DNA of 64,000 nt from Leptoclinus maculatus (lineage: Eukaryota > Chordata > Actinopteri > Perciformes > Stichaeidae). The position numbers and the translations under genes were made by a program. How positions within the stretch are numbered: the stretch's first letter is position 1; each line of letters begins with the position of its first letter. The notes below the pieces were generated by a model, which was given only the letters and a program-made list of their open reading frames with translations, ran no database searches and was not told the DNA's origin. This document shows positions 36,554-47,511 of the stretch, piece by piece. The DNA lies in assembly GCA_032191485.1 (NCBI GenBank), contig JAVDOI010000019.1, positions 4,943,282 through 5,007,281 on the forward strand, given 5' to 3'.

Positions 36554-39500
36554 GCCTCTTCTTCCTTTAATCTGGCAGGGGTTTGGCAGTCAAAGGTAAA
36601 TAAGTGTGAAATGGGACATGTGTTTTCCATCGTTTCCCTTTGTCACACATGTTCTCCTCTCTCCATGATTAACATTCCACCTACTCCAGGTCCCCTTTCT
36701 TGGCGATCTGTGGGCCTCGTGCAGGTCGGCCTGCCAAAACACTCCCTGGCCACCTGGAATTACAGAGCTTTCAAAGCCCTCGCTTCCTGTCCATCTGAAA
36801 TCCATTGAGCCTATCAGAAGCCCCCCCAAGTGTAGGATGACAAGATCCTGGCGTATATATTTATTCTGGAAGACTTTGCTCTTTCTGATCGACTGTTTAT
36901 TGCTCTTCATTAGACAGTGGTAATTATTGGAATAATAAGCCAACAGAGATGAATCCTCGGATTGAAAGCCGCGGCTCTGATCGGTGCCAGCGGCGATGTC
37001 TCAAGAACATCATGGGACGGGAAATAAAACAGGGGCAAACGGATAAACAATTTATTTTTTAATTTACCCAGTTCTTGAGTCACATGAAAAATAAAAAAAA
37101 AGAGATTTTCAAGCACAGGACGGAAGAGCGGACTGCTTGGGATTTCCCTCGCCATAGGCAGCCGCCAAGTGAGCACAGGCCTGCCTCTGGGCCTGAGGTT
37201 GGCAGCGGCGTGCCAGTTGTTCTGTTTACCTTCCACCCAATGTCCAAGAGACATGCTGTCAGAGGTCTTTAAGGAAACCAATCTCCTCGTGCTACTGGCG
37301 CCTCTGTTTGTTTATTTCCTTGTTTGCTTTGGCATGCCAGTCACAGTCTAAATAACCAATGTGATAGACACGGGCTGTGTCCCGTGATGAAAGGCTGTGA
37401 TTTTTTTAAATGGCGCTGATGAGATTATTACTGCACTTCAGGCCTGCTCGGCTGACAGCAGTAGAGCGGTGGGACCCCTGGTTTGTCATCTTTGACGGTG
37501 TTTGAGGGTGTGCTGCACATCATCTGGGAGAAGTGAGGAGAAGTGACTACGCTCATGTAACAGTTTAACAAATCTTTTCCATATGGGAGCAAAAAAAAAC
37601 CTTGATGTCCATTTTGTATTGTAGCTTTGTTCATGATAATTACGTCCAATGCTTAAATGAGGAGTTCTATATCTGAAACAATTTGTTGAGTTTGGATAGC
37701 TGACTTCTCAACATACCTAAATCTGTTATCATTTTGAGCTATCATCCATTTTCCTGTTTTGTTTTGAATCATTTTGGAAGGAAACCGCTCACATGTCCTT
37801 GACAAGTATTCAGGAGCCGCTCGGGTCATTATTTAAAATCACAGCCAGTCGTTTGGAAAGCAAGCTGCTATTCTCTCGTCCCCGAGAGTTTACCTCCATG
37901 TTTTGAGTCCTTGTACCTTGGCAGGAGGGTCCAACCATATGGCAGAACTAAGTGTCGATTATCAACCAATCTCATATATCACACACGTATCCGATAAAGC
38001 CGGATCTTCATCACTCATGTAGCACTTTTTTTCTCCCACACTCACTGTTAAGTAATGACAGATGAACAGCCTACCTACAGCTTCACTGATCCAGAAATAT
38101 CAAATGTGTTTTAGGGCCGTGCCAATCGTCTGTCTTTTTGTCATTGAGTCACAAATGTTACATGCTGGTTGCAGAAGTATCGAGTTTGACGCATTTTACA
38201 TAATTTCAGTTTGTGTAACGGTACTTCTCAAACAGATTCCTGCAGTATGATCTCTGAAACATTATGGGAAGATAATAATGTGTGTCCATAAAGTTACTGA
38301 AATATTAAGGATGGATTTAAAAAACCAGAATGCACATTAAACATCACAACACACAAGCTATCACTTCTACTAGGTAAGGTTTCCAAATATACAACAGCCT
38401 CAGCATGTAGATTAGAGCATATATTATCATATGTCATGTCATGATGATCAAACAGCTTAATGAGTGACATAGATATGATGATTACCTATGTGCCTGTCTG
38501 TACGGCAGCAGAAAGGCTGCCATTGCGCCTCAGTTATTAATGCAGTACTTAATTAGTCATAATTTTATACAACTAATTTACTCAGGACGCATTAAATAAA
38601 CATAGATGTCTAATTAGAATATTGTGTTAAACTTGTTGGATGGAGCGCCGGCATGTACACACTCGCAAACACACACTCGCCGTGCTGTGTTCATTATCAG
38701 GCGAATACCTTAGCAACTGATGCTGCCTTGAGCATAATAGAGTGAGAGTGATTAGCATACACAAAGACTCGTATACTTTGTGTGTATGCATTAAATACTT
38801 TAACAGTACACGTGTAGAATAAGCTCTAATTCCTAGATCAGCACGGAAGTAAGCAATATTATGGAGGTCAAGGGTTGAATCCGCACGACCGTGACGGTTT
38901 GTTTTGTCTTTTTTGTGCTGAATAAGCGTCGGTGTTCACATTTAGCTTCGCTTTCTTGTACTCTTTTATTTATACTCTAGTTTATTATTACAGGTGATCA
39001 TAGATATAGATATATAACCGCACTTAGTTATTTTATATTGTGTCATGCACATACAGACACCAAAATTATCAGACTTACTACTAATGAAATCAGACACACA
39101 AAAGGTTCCCGAATCAAAACACAGATCAAGTTTCTTATAATTATTCAACCAGAAACTGAGGACAGTAGCAGCACAGAACATACCAATGGTTTGTGGTCAT
39201 TTAGAAATGGTTAGAGCAACTGAAACATGTGGTGCTTAGTACATTTCTTGGTCAAAATCCTTTAAAAAAACATAATTTTAAGGGATCCTTATCTAAGGAT
39301 AACATCTGCAGTAAATTTAGTTCATCTAGCTACTCTAACTCAATCGTGACTCCCATTAAAACATGTTTATTTTTTACAGTAAAACAAACCTGCAGAGGGA
39401 AGCTTCAGATAAGTCCATGTTATGTGTGCAGTTCCAGTTACTATACATAGTAACACATTCATACATACAGCGGCGCCCATCCACCTTGAGTGAGTCTGGT

Positions 39501-40680
39501 GTTTTGCAGCCTGCAGCATTCATCAGCAGGCAGCAGCCGGCAGGCCGCGGTGCAGACGAGCAGTAGGACGGAGCATTAATGAAATGTTAATGGCTGAATT
39601 AAGACTGAAATAACCAATCTAGCCTGGACTCCTGTGTGAGTCCATTAGCATCAGCGCGCCATGCTGGGGCAAATGACAACACTACTCACCCACCCCCTCC
39701 TACCACCCAAGCTCCATCCAGGGCAGGGGCCATGGGGCTGGGGGCCCATGCAGGTAGATGGCATTGGAGGGTGGGGGGTGGGTATGTTGGTGCAGAGACG
39801 GGGCTCCATCTGCCTGACCTCTGCTTGTTGGCTGCTGGGAGAGCGTCAACAAATGATTTACAAATGAAGCAGGGTGGGCGACGCACGATTGGGTGTCTCT
39901 CTCTCTCTGTGATTGATGAGTGACATCAAGGACAATCTCAGCCGTTTCCCTTGTTTTCATGCTGGAGTTTGTTGCAACTGCAATGTTGCTTCTCTTCCAG
40001 TGGTGTTGAGTCACATATGATGTAAATGTCTACAGGTTTGCAGTCTGACCAAACCAGGACTGGATTTCACAGAACAGTTCCTCTGTCTGTAGGTGGAAAT
40101 AGTCCAATTAACTGAATCAAAATATTAAATGTACAATGATTTAAAACGGAGAAAAGAGGCCGATGCTCACATTTAGAAAGCTGGAACCTGTAGAAGTTGT
40201 TGCTTTGGATGTGGTCACACGATATTCGTTCTGTTAATTAATACAAAGCCTTATTCATTTCTGATTCTTCCTGACTTTAATATTTTGACTTGCTTCCTAA
40301 AATGGGCCTTCAGGGCTCGTAATATCTATCTTCAGTGACAAGGACCTTTGGTCTCTGTCTCTTTAAGAATTAACCAAGAGGTCAGTGCTGTCTCCCATCC
40401 GTCTAAATGAATGTAGCTCAAGATCACTTGGGTCTGATCTTGATTTGGATTTTATTTAATTACAAGTATATGAATGCATGTCTTGCGTTGCAGTAATGCT
40501 GTTATTCTACATCATGGGAAGTGTAATTGAGACCACACAGGGCATTACAGGGCAGCATTATGGCTGAGGAGCTGAGTGATGTGTCTGAGCGTGACGCGCT
40601 GCTCCCTGTTTCTTAATTAGAAACTTAGATCACGATGTCGGTCCAAGAATCACACTAGCATGTTTCCTTTACATCTGAAG

Positions 40681-40683
<3 letters not shown>

Positions 40684-40717
<34 letters not shown>
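40684..40717. repeat. (GT)n microsatellite
   Basis: About 17 GT units followed by ggggggtgtc. Confidence 0.97.
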
Positions 40718-40718
<1 letters not shown>

Positions 40719-41439
40719 GGGTGTCATGGATGGCCCCCCCGCTCCCACATAGCAAAGTAAGTCAATAACTCTGCTTACCAACATCCACAGATACTTCATG
40801 AAGAAGAACCTGAGGAAGATACATTAGAGCTCTTAACCTGGTAATGTTCTCTAATTGGGGGAAGCTGTAATCGGTTTAAGCATTAATCAGATTTCAGCCG
40901 GTTGTGGTTAAGTGTTGTGCGAATGCGATGTTTCCTGTCGAAGTATGAAAAGAGTTTTTGTTGGAAATAAATGTGTTTGTGCCGCCGGGGGCCTCTGGAG
41001 CACATTATGTGATCATGATGTCTCTTAGATTCAATGACCGAATATGCACTTAGTGATAGTAATGTTTGTACGGTGCGCTTTGTGGGACATTTGTCTCTCT
41101 AAACATGTTCAGGGAGGGGATTTCATTCTGGTGAGGGGTTGTTCCACTTTATATATTATGCTGATTTTATTGACATCACATTTGGTCATTTGAATAATGA
41201 CAAAGTACATTGGCAGATTGGAATATCCGTTACAAAAACCTCTTTAAAGTGATTAGGCAGAGCCAAATAACCCCAGTGCTTGTTATATGACATCAAAAGT
41301 ACTGCACATCAAGTTAGTCTGGTTCAGTTTCCAGGTGCACACTTGAGGTACAAGTGTTGAAGTCAAAAAGAGCAGGTTGGGTGGAAGGTTGCTAAAACAG
41401 TAACAAAGTATTGTAAGTCACACATCCAGTCACAAGGGC

Positions 41440-41760
41440 TCTAGTGAGGTGCAGCACTGATGTTGGGCTTTAAGATCCTGCTCGCAGCGTTCCAGTTCAT
41501 CTCACAGGTATTGGATGCAGTCGGCGTTCTTCCTCACCATATTGGGAAAGCCAGTCTTCATGGAGCCGTCTTAGTGCATGGAGCATCACCTTATTGAAAC
41601 ACGAGAGGGCCTTTCCTAAACTGTTGCCACAGAGTTGGAAGCGTTTGTCTAACATACCATCGTATGTTTGAGCATTCATTGGAACTAATGAGCCGAGATC
41701 AAAGCATGAAAAACAGCCCCGGTCCAGAAGCACACAAATATATCACGACAGTATGTACCC
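41440..41760 (-). pseudogene. Tc1/mariner-type transposase relic
   Basis: On the minus strand a decayed transposase 3' region can be read across frames. In one frame it gives RKGPLVFQ then GDAPCTK, like the KGPFLFQxDxAPxHK block that holds a catalytic Asp. In another it gives HEDWLSQYGEEE, like the K-WF-x-GVEE stretch. Then DELERCEQDLKAQHQ resembles the DELERRLRxRPxHP tail. Stops and frameshifts are frequent. Only the last third of the transposase is visible and no terminal inverted repeats were found. Confidence 0.65.
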
Positions 41761-41769
41761 TTCGATGTA

Positions 41770-44700
41770 TTTGTTCATTCAAAGTAGTTGTTGAATGACA
41801 GAAATTGGCTTCCAGCTCCGTTTTGACCGCAGTTCTTAGCTGTGTGAGATCAGCAGTCAGCTAACTCCTGACCTGAAAACGGGTGGTTTGGCTCTGCTCG
41901 CTGAGGTTTAAGTCCACCAATCAGATGATTTCAGCCTGCAGAGCCGCTCTGCCTCTGAGGAAAGTTTGCATAATTAACACTCTGATGTACAGTGTCTTGT
42001 CTTGGCCGGATGATGGTGGCATGCGGTACAGCACGCTCTTGTGAGGATCAAACTTGTGAAAGACATTCCTCCAGCTACAAATCTCCTCTGATATTCGAGT
42101 TTAGAAAAAGGAGGGAGGACGTTTTTTTTTGTTGCATAATGCAGAAAGCATGTAAAGATGAAGGCAGCTTTCACTATTGTTGAAATCCACAGCAGTGACT
42201 GCCGGCGTGCACAGTGGGGTAATAGATGTAACATCGCATGGCTTTCAGAAAACAAGACCTGAGGAGAGGGGAGGGAGTCAGAGGGGAAAGAAATCATATA
42301 GATGGAAAAAGAGGTTGTCACCTTCACCTTGCGTACTTGTCATTCGCCCAGCGTCAGGTCATTAAATTCACATTAGGCCTCTCTGAGGGACCTTCGGATG
42401 CTGTTAGTGCACCTAAAGCTGTGTGGCAGTAAAAAGAATCACAACTTCCTCCTCTTCACGATGGGGGGAAAACACACACATAAAAGCAGCTATGCGGCAC
42501 TTTGCATTCTGACACTGGATCATTATGGTCTCTCATGTCTGTTTTTTCCCTTTTTCTGGGGTCGATAATGGAGACCCGGGGCACAAGAGGGACGTTGGCA
42601 ATGTCCATTTGTCCATCCCCTGGAGGACAGAGCTGGATCTGAGTCAAAGTTTGAGATCGCTGCCACTGAGATGGCATTAACTCTCAGTCTCCTGGGTCAG
42701 CTGCGTGAATCATTTATTAACAGAAACCTGCGACGGGCGTTTCAAATGTCGGATCACGTTAGGCCTGTGTCCTCAAACAAAAAAAAGAAGGTAAGCAGGG
42801 TGGCACTTTGTCATGTGGAGTGCTCACCTCACGCCACAAAGGGCAGAGAGATATCTGTCACAGCTGTGAGGCTCAAGGTGCATGAGCCTGGAAAGGATCA
42901 CAGCTTACAGCTGGTCATATGGTTATTCATATAGATCCAACATTACATTCATTTAGTACATCTAGTGAAAACAACAACTGCATTCATCAACAGCTAGCTA
43001 AAAATGGGATCATTTGGACGAAAAGAAATTGTAGAACAATCATACGATCGGATCATCACAATATGATTTCTGCTGAAATTCTGCAGGAAAACTATAACAT
43101 TGAATTGACTCTAACATGAAGCCTGCAGTACAAACTAGGAACATGGAGTTCGAAAGCTATTTACTGGGCAGTTAGGATGCAAACAAAAGTCTTTATTGAA
43201 CTGCATTATGGAGTTTTTAGAGCCTGACCAAACGAAATATAAGTCAGACTATTCTCATTTGCATAGTTGATCCTCAGTATGTGCTGCCGAAGGACCAAAA
43301 TTAAAGATGAAAGAGAACTGAATAGCTTCATAAATACAGTATAAAGCCATACCAAGCTATCCTAGCCTTCAAATGAGCCAAAACCAGCAGACAGCACCCT
43401 AAGTAAGCACCAAAGTCACAGATTAGATGATGAAGAATCAATTTGAAAGAAGATAACAGTTGTATTTCTTATATTTCGAGCAGGATTCCCTTTATCTGAG
43501 GAGTAACTATTGGCTCTGCCCACTGAGGTTGAACCGAACCAATGAGATCAAGTCTTTCTGGAGAGCAGCCTCCAAGAGTAAATCTCACTGATCATAATAG
43601 TGACGCTTTGTCTGCTGGTTTCAAAGAGAAGCTGCATTAAATGATTATATATTTTCACAAGCTTCAAAACCGAGAGACGATGACACGATTATTTAGGGAA
43701 GTGGCTGGGTGGAGAGATGACCTTCCACGTGTTCATCTGGCCACGTCTGACATTGGCCACCCCATTTGACTGCATATTATTGTTTATGAACAGGAGTTTG
43801 AGGGGGTTTATAGGTTGGTGTTGGACGGACAGCTGCTGTGTTTGGCTGTTGACCAGCGGCCTAATATGAGAGGGACATTACCTGTGAGCAGCTGCCATCC
43901 AGTTGCATGAAACTGTGCCCAACAATAACCGTCCAAATGTGAATGGAGTCACTAATAATGATTTGAGCTGCTCAGCATCATCGTTTGACGTGGAGTTTGT
44001 AACCTCTGGTCACATCCTGTATCTATAGATGGATAGATGAACGAATGAAGAACACATTCTTCACGACACCGTCTGTAATGTCGTAGTTTGGTGCAGAAGT
44101 GATGTTAAGGAAAGCTCTGGACTTTCTAAACTTGACCAGATGTGATTGTAGCAGCACTGCAGAGTTCTGGCGGATAATACTCAGTGCTATTACTTTTCTT
44201 TTCAAACAGAGCTTCTCTCTGCTGCCGGTTGTGTCAAACACTCAGTGTATTGGTTTATCCCTTTTGCTTCTCATTTCTCATCTTTACACATGAGTTGATC
44301 GCAGCAGCTCCCTCCCCCCCACCTTCAGCCGCGTCCTGCGAGCGAGACAGCTGTGAAAACAGTGTGGAATCTGTGCAACCGGCAGAGGAACCAGCTCGTT
44401 GCTGTCTCCTCTGATTTTAACCAGATTTTCCAGGGATATTAGAGGAAACAAAAGATGTGCCATCCCAGCGTTCCACCGCTCAAAGCTCCACCCGATAACT
44501 TTGATGCTAGATTCTCTCTGAATAAAGGGAGAGGGGGACATTTTGGATGGCTTCCTTACGTTTAAAGTGAGGTGACAGTTAACTGGTCCATAAATTAGCA
44601 TTTTGTATTGCCGTCTTTAACATACATAATAAGAAACCTCCCTTAAGATGAGATCTGAAACTGAGAAGATTGTATGCTTGTCATGATAAGACTTCTGCCA

Positions 44701-45150
44701 AATGGCTCCGACAGAAAGAAAAGAAAGTTTTGTGTCCCTTTCTCTTTTAGCTCTATCACAAAACAAGCCGTACATTTTACCAGCACACAACATCTGTACA
44801 AATGAATGTGAGACATTTGTCACGGTGACATTGATTCAGAGGCATAATAGTAAAGTTCATAACAGTGTGGAAGGTATCGTTGACATTTAAAGTACACGCA
44901 TTGTCATAATTATATGACTGCACCTGAAACCCCCTCAGGACAAAAAGCAGCTCAGTGTGAAAGAATCTAGTCGAGGAGGATTGTTTGACACGTGAACGTG
45001 GAGGACAGAATGTGCTTTGCATTCAAGCTTTCTGGAAGGTATTGACAGGTCTTCTTCGACAGTACTGTGCATTCTTTACATTTTCAGACCGTATACTAAG
45101 ATACCACCTTTAGCTTCAGAAATCCAGTGAAGCTTCAGCCATCATAATTC
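41770..45150. other. Non-coding block
   Basis: No gene is supported. Two diverged segments (about 41880-41960 and 43500-43600) share a ggctctgc.c.ctgaggtt followed by accaatcaga/accaatgaga pattern, perhaps copies of one old repeat. Open frames here are short and without recognisable character. Confidence 0.5.
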
Positions 45151-45159
45151 AAGAGGAAG

Positions 45160-45460
45160 TTTATGGTCAAGAAATCAAAAGCAAGATTACGTAAAGTAGT
45201 CCTCTCAAATCTAGATCCCTTCAGTGATGCACAGCGCCTTCTGAGAGTCGGAGGCCGTCTCCACCGTTCAAGTCGTGATCGGAGTGAAGAGACTTCTTTG
45301 ATTATTTCTGGCAAACATCACATGACCTGTGACCGGCCGTTCACTTTCATATTTCCAGCTTTTGTGCAGGGCACATTTAAACGAGCGCTGCCACAGCCGT
45401 AGGATGGTTTTACGACGGCACACAGCAGCACAGACACAACATGGCCAATATGGCCGATCC
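45160..45460 (+). pseudogene. BEL/Pao LTR-retrotransposon pol fragment
   Basis: The plus-strand frame at about 45163-45330 reads KKSKARLRKVVLSNLDPFSD, then AQRLLRVGGRLHRSS. This matches the L-D-P-F-x-D-x-x-x-LLRVGGRL block just before the integrase H2C2 finger in Pao-type polyproteins. Further downstream a degraded frame gives MANMADP, like the QxMADLP words of the same region. It has no LTRs and no long open frame. It is a truncated relic interrupted on its right side by a LINE fragment in the opposite orientation. Confidence 0.7.
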
Positions 45461-45464
45461 ATGA

Positions 45465-45865
45465 CTAGTAGAGTCCAACAACAGAGACCCACTTGGGTTC
45501 AGATCAGGCAGGCCGTTACTCCCAATCACCCTCCTCTGGGTTTCTCCATCCAACATGAGTGTTGAAGTCTCTCGGCAGAACTACAGAGTCCCCAGTCGGC
45601 GTCCTTTCCAGAACGCCACCCAGAGACTCCAAGAAGGCCGTGTACTCTGAGCTGCTGTTTGGTGCATGAGCACAACAATCACAAACTTCCTCCCAGCGAC
45701 TCTCTGTCACATAGAAGCGACCCCCTTGTTCCAACACAGCGGCGCTCAGCCGAGGGCTCGTGAGGATCCCCACACTCGTCCAGCGCCTCTCAACCTGGCA
45801 GCTCTGTTAAAGGACAGAGTCCGTCTCCAGGAGTTTGGTCCCAGAACCAGTGTTATGTGAGGAGG
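45465..45865 (-). pseudogene. LINE (non-LTR retrotransposon) endonuclease fragment
   Basis: On the minus strand a frame reads NSSSEYTAFLESLGGVLERT, then PTGDSVVLPRDFNTHVG. This corresponds to the endonuclease region (usually LGDFNAHVG) found in many fish LINEs. It continues in another frame as VIGSNGLPDLNPSGSLLLDS. The Gly before DFN is Arg and Ala is Thr, with a frameshift soon after, so it is dead. It abuts the BEL/Pao fragment at about 45.46 kb. Confidence 0.75.
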
Positions 45866-45947
45866 TGAGCCCAACTCTATCTAGTTCATACCGAACCTCC
45901 TCCTGCAACAGCTATTCAAATGATTCTTGTTTGAATTTCACTGAAAT

Positions 45948-46007
45948 GGATGATTTAATAGATGATTTAATAGATGATTTAATAGATGATTTAATAGATG
46001 ATTTAAC
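45948..46007. repeat. 12-bp tandem repeat
   Basis: About five copies of atagatgattta. It lies upstream of the ZP-domain gene, in a region otherwise without features up to its TATA box. Confidence 0.95.
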
Positions 46008-46306
46008 AAACATTCATTTATTTAACCTGAATACTTTCCTCCTTTAGAATTACAGAATGTTCTCAGAACAAACGTGTCTCTAGAAGGTACTGAGGGGTCG
46101 TTTGTCACAAACCTGTTTTGAAGCACCTGAGGCTCTCAGGTGCAAGGCCACCAGGACAGAATGCTGAGGGACCTGTTCAGGTTTTACTCAAATCACACCA
46201 TGTCTCTAATCTGTGTGAGTAGGTTACCAAAGCATCATCATATCCAATAGCAGCAACAGAATGTTGAACTTGCGTCAGTCTTAAGGGGCGTGATGAGAAG
46301 GATCAT

Positions 46307-46312
46307 TATAAA
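46307..46312 (+). promoter_or_regulatory. Candidate TATA box of the VWD/ZP gene
   Basis: TATAAA occurs in gatcattataaagagacgg. It lies about 25-30 bp before the inferred start of a non-coding first exon ending at 46431 with a good donor (ACG|gtaaga). A focused TATA promoter fits a tissue-restricted secreted-protein gene. Confidence 0.55.
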
Positions 46313-46336
46313 GAGACGGAGATAAACACACAACAG

Positions 46337-46431
46337 GTACATTTCCCAGAGAGGAGAAACATCCAGCGGTTCATCACTGACCTCCATCTTCAAAGCTCCA
46401 TCTCCCTGCTGCTCCACCCGACCTCCAGACG
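46337..46431 (+). other. 5' non-coding exon of the VWD/ZP gene
   Basis: The exon ends with ctccagacg|gtaagacc. The second part of the leader starts at 46847 after the acceptor tttctctcacag and runs to the ATG at 46878. The 5' edge is inferred from the TATA position. Confidence 0.5.
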
Positions 46432-46877
46432 GTAAGACCAGCTGCACGCTCTTCCTCTCTGCCTGAATTCATGTCGATATTACTGCCGCAGTAACGGGGG
46501 GACTGGAGGTCTTTAAACCCCTATATCAAGATGCATCATGGTAACTCTGTATAGAGACAAGAAAATGATTTTTGAGTGTGCAGTGACTTCAGGGAAAACA
46601 AAGATAAACTGCACTGCTTATTGAAATGATTTGGAAATGTTCGTTTTGGAGTCTTCAGCACTCGTACTAACTTGGTGAATAAGCTTCAACTTAAGGAAAT
46701 CACTGAGGGTCCATGTAGTGGATTTTAGAGACAGTAAGGAACCTTCTGATAACCCTCCGCTGCATGCAGGACCCTGAACACTGTTCTTTATACTGTACGC
46801 ATGGAAGGGATTAAAGAATTAAAGATATGAACTGTTTCTCTCACAGCTCTCCGACAGTTTACTGCTGCTTCTCCATC

Positions 46878-47511
46878 ATGAAGTCAGGTGCTCTGCTCCT
46901 CCTGCTGGCAGGTAAGCAGACATTGAAAAAGTGTTCAGTGCTTTAGAATACAACCTTTATTTTGAAAGACTTGATGAAATCAATTTCAAAGTAAAATCCT
47001 CTTTGGATACTGTGTCACTGTTTGTGTTTAATGCCCCCGCAGTGATGGCAGCTTTTTAAATTCTGCCTTCAACCCAGATTTTTAAAACACGTGCTCGTCC
47101 ATGAAATCAATATAACTGAATAAGATGCTTTTAATTAACACAAGTAAGTTAAGTTGGGACAATTTAGTTTGATAGATTCAGTTGTTTATAAAGGATTTAA
47201 CCTTAATCTACTTACATTTATGAATTAAATAATGGATTCAGATTACCGTAGTAACACACACTGAAAGAAAAATATTGATTTCATTCATTTCATCTTTTAC
47301 ACCCAGAATTCATTTTAAGTCAGAAGTGTGAGTTATGAAAGAACTGTATTCATTAATATATGATATTCTTTTCCTTCACATTCACGCTGTAGTTGCTGCC
47401 AGCCAGGTTGACCTCTACCTGTCTCAAGTAACACTTACTAGTCCTGGTGGAGAGGTGGACATCAGCGCGTGTCCCATCACCTTTTATGGACGCTTATTCA
47501 CAAGAATAGAA
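46878..47511 (+). CDS. VWD/ZP gene exons 1-2: signal peptide and N-terminus
   Basis: Exon 1 (46878-46911) encodes MKSGALLLLLA. Exon 2 (47393-47511) continues VAASQVDLYLSQVTLTSPGG. The Leu-rich core and small residues before Gln16 form a classic signal peptide with cleavage likely after Ser15. The first ATG after the leader acceptor was chosen because the frame and signal peptide begin there. The mature N-terminus (QVDLYLSQVTLTSPGGEVDI) has no domain that I recognise. Confidence 0.88.

Larger units (their letters stand above)
24749..41430. other. Large non-coding block right of the retroelement
   Basis: No exon, RNA gene or mobile element could be supported in about 16.7 kb. It holds many long C or G runs (27198-27222, 30080-30095, 32073-32094, 36338-36359, 36533-36553), a GTT repeat at about 30964-30986, and GC-rich islands at about 26860-26930 and 33440-33620. 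The island near 33.5 kb includes gattggctgag (a CCAAT-type box). Many stretches (for example 28540-28620, 34550-34600 and 36940-37080) have balanced, non-repetitive composition with TAAT-type words. They are candidates for conserved regulatory DNA, unproven here. Confidence 0.45.

Noticed and set aside
24749..41430. TAFA2-type gene (a human neighbour of MON2) with large introns
   Set aside because: I looked for the conserved Cys-rich TAFA exon words on the minus strand and found none by eye. Synteny alone is not enough to call the gene.
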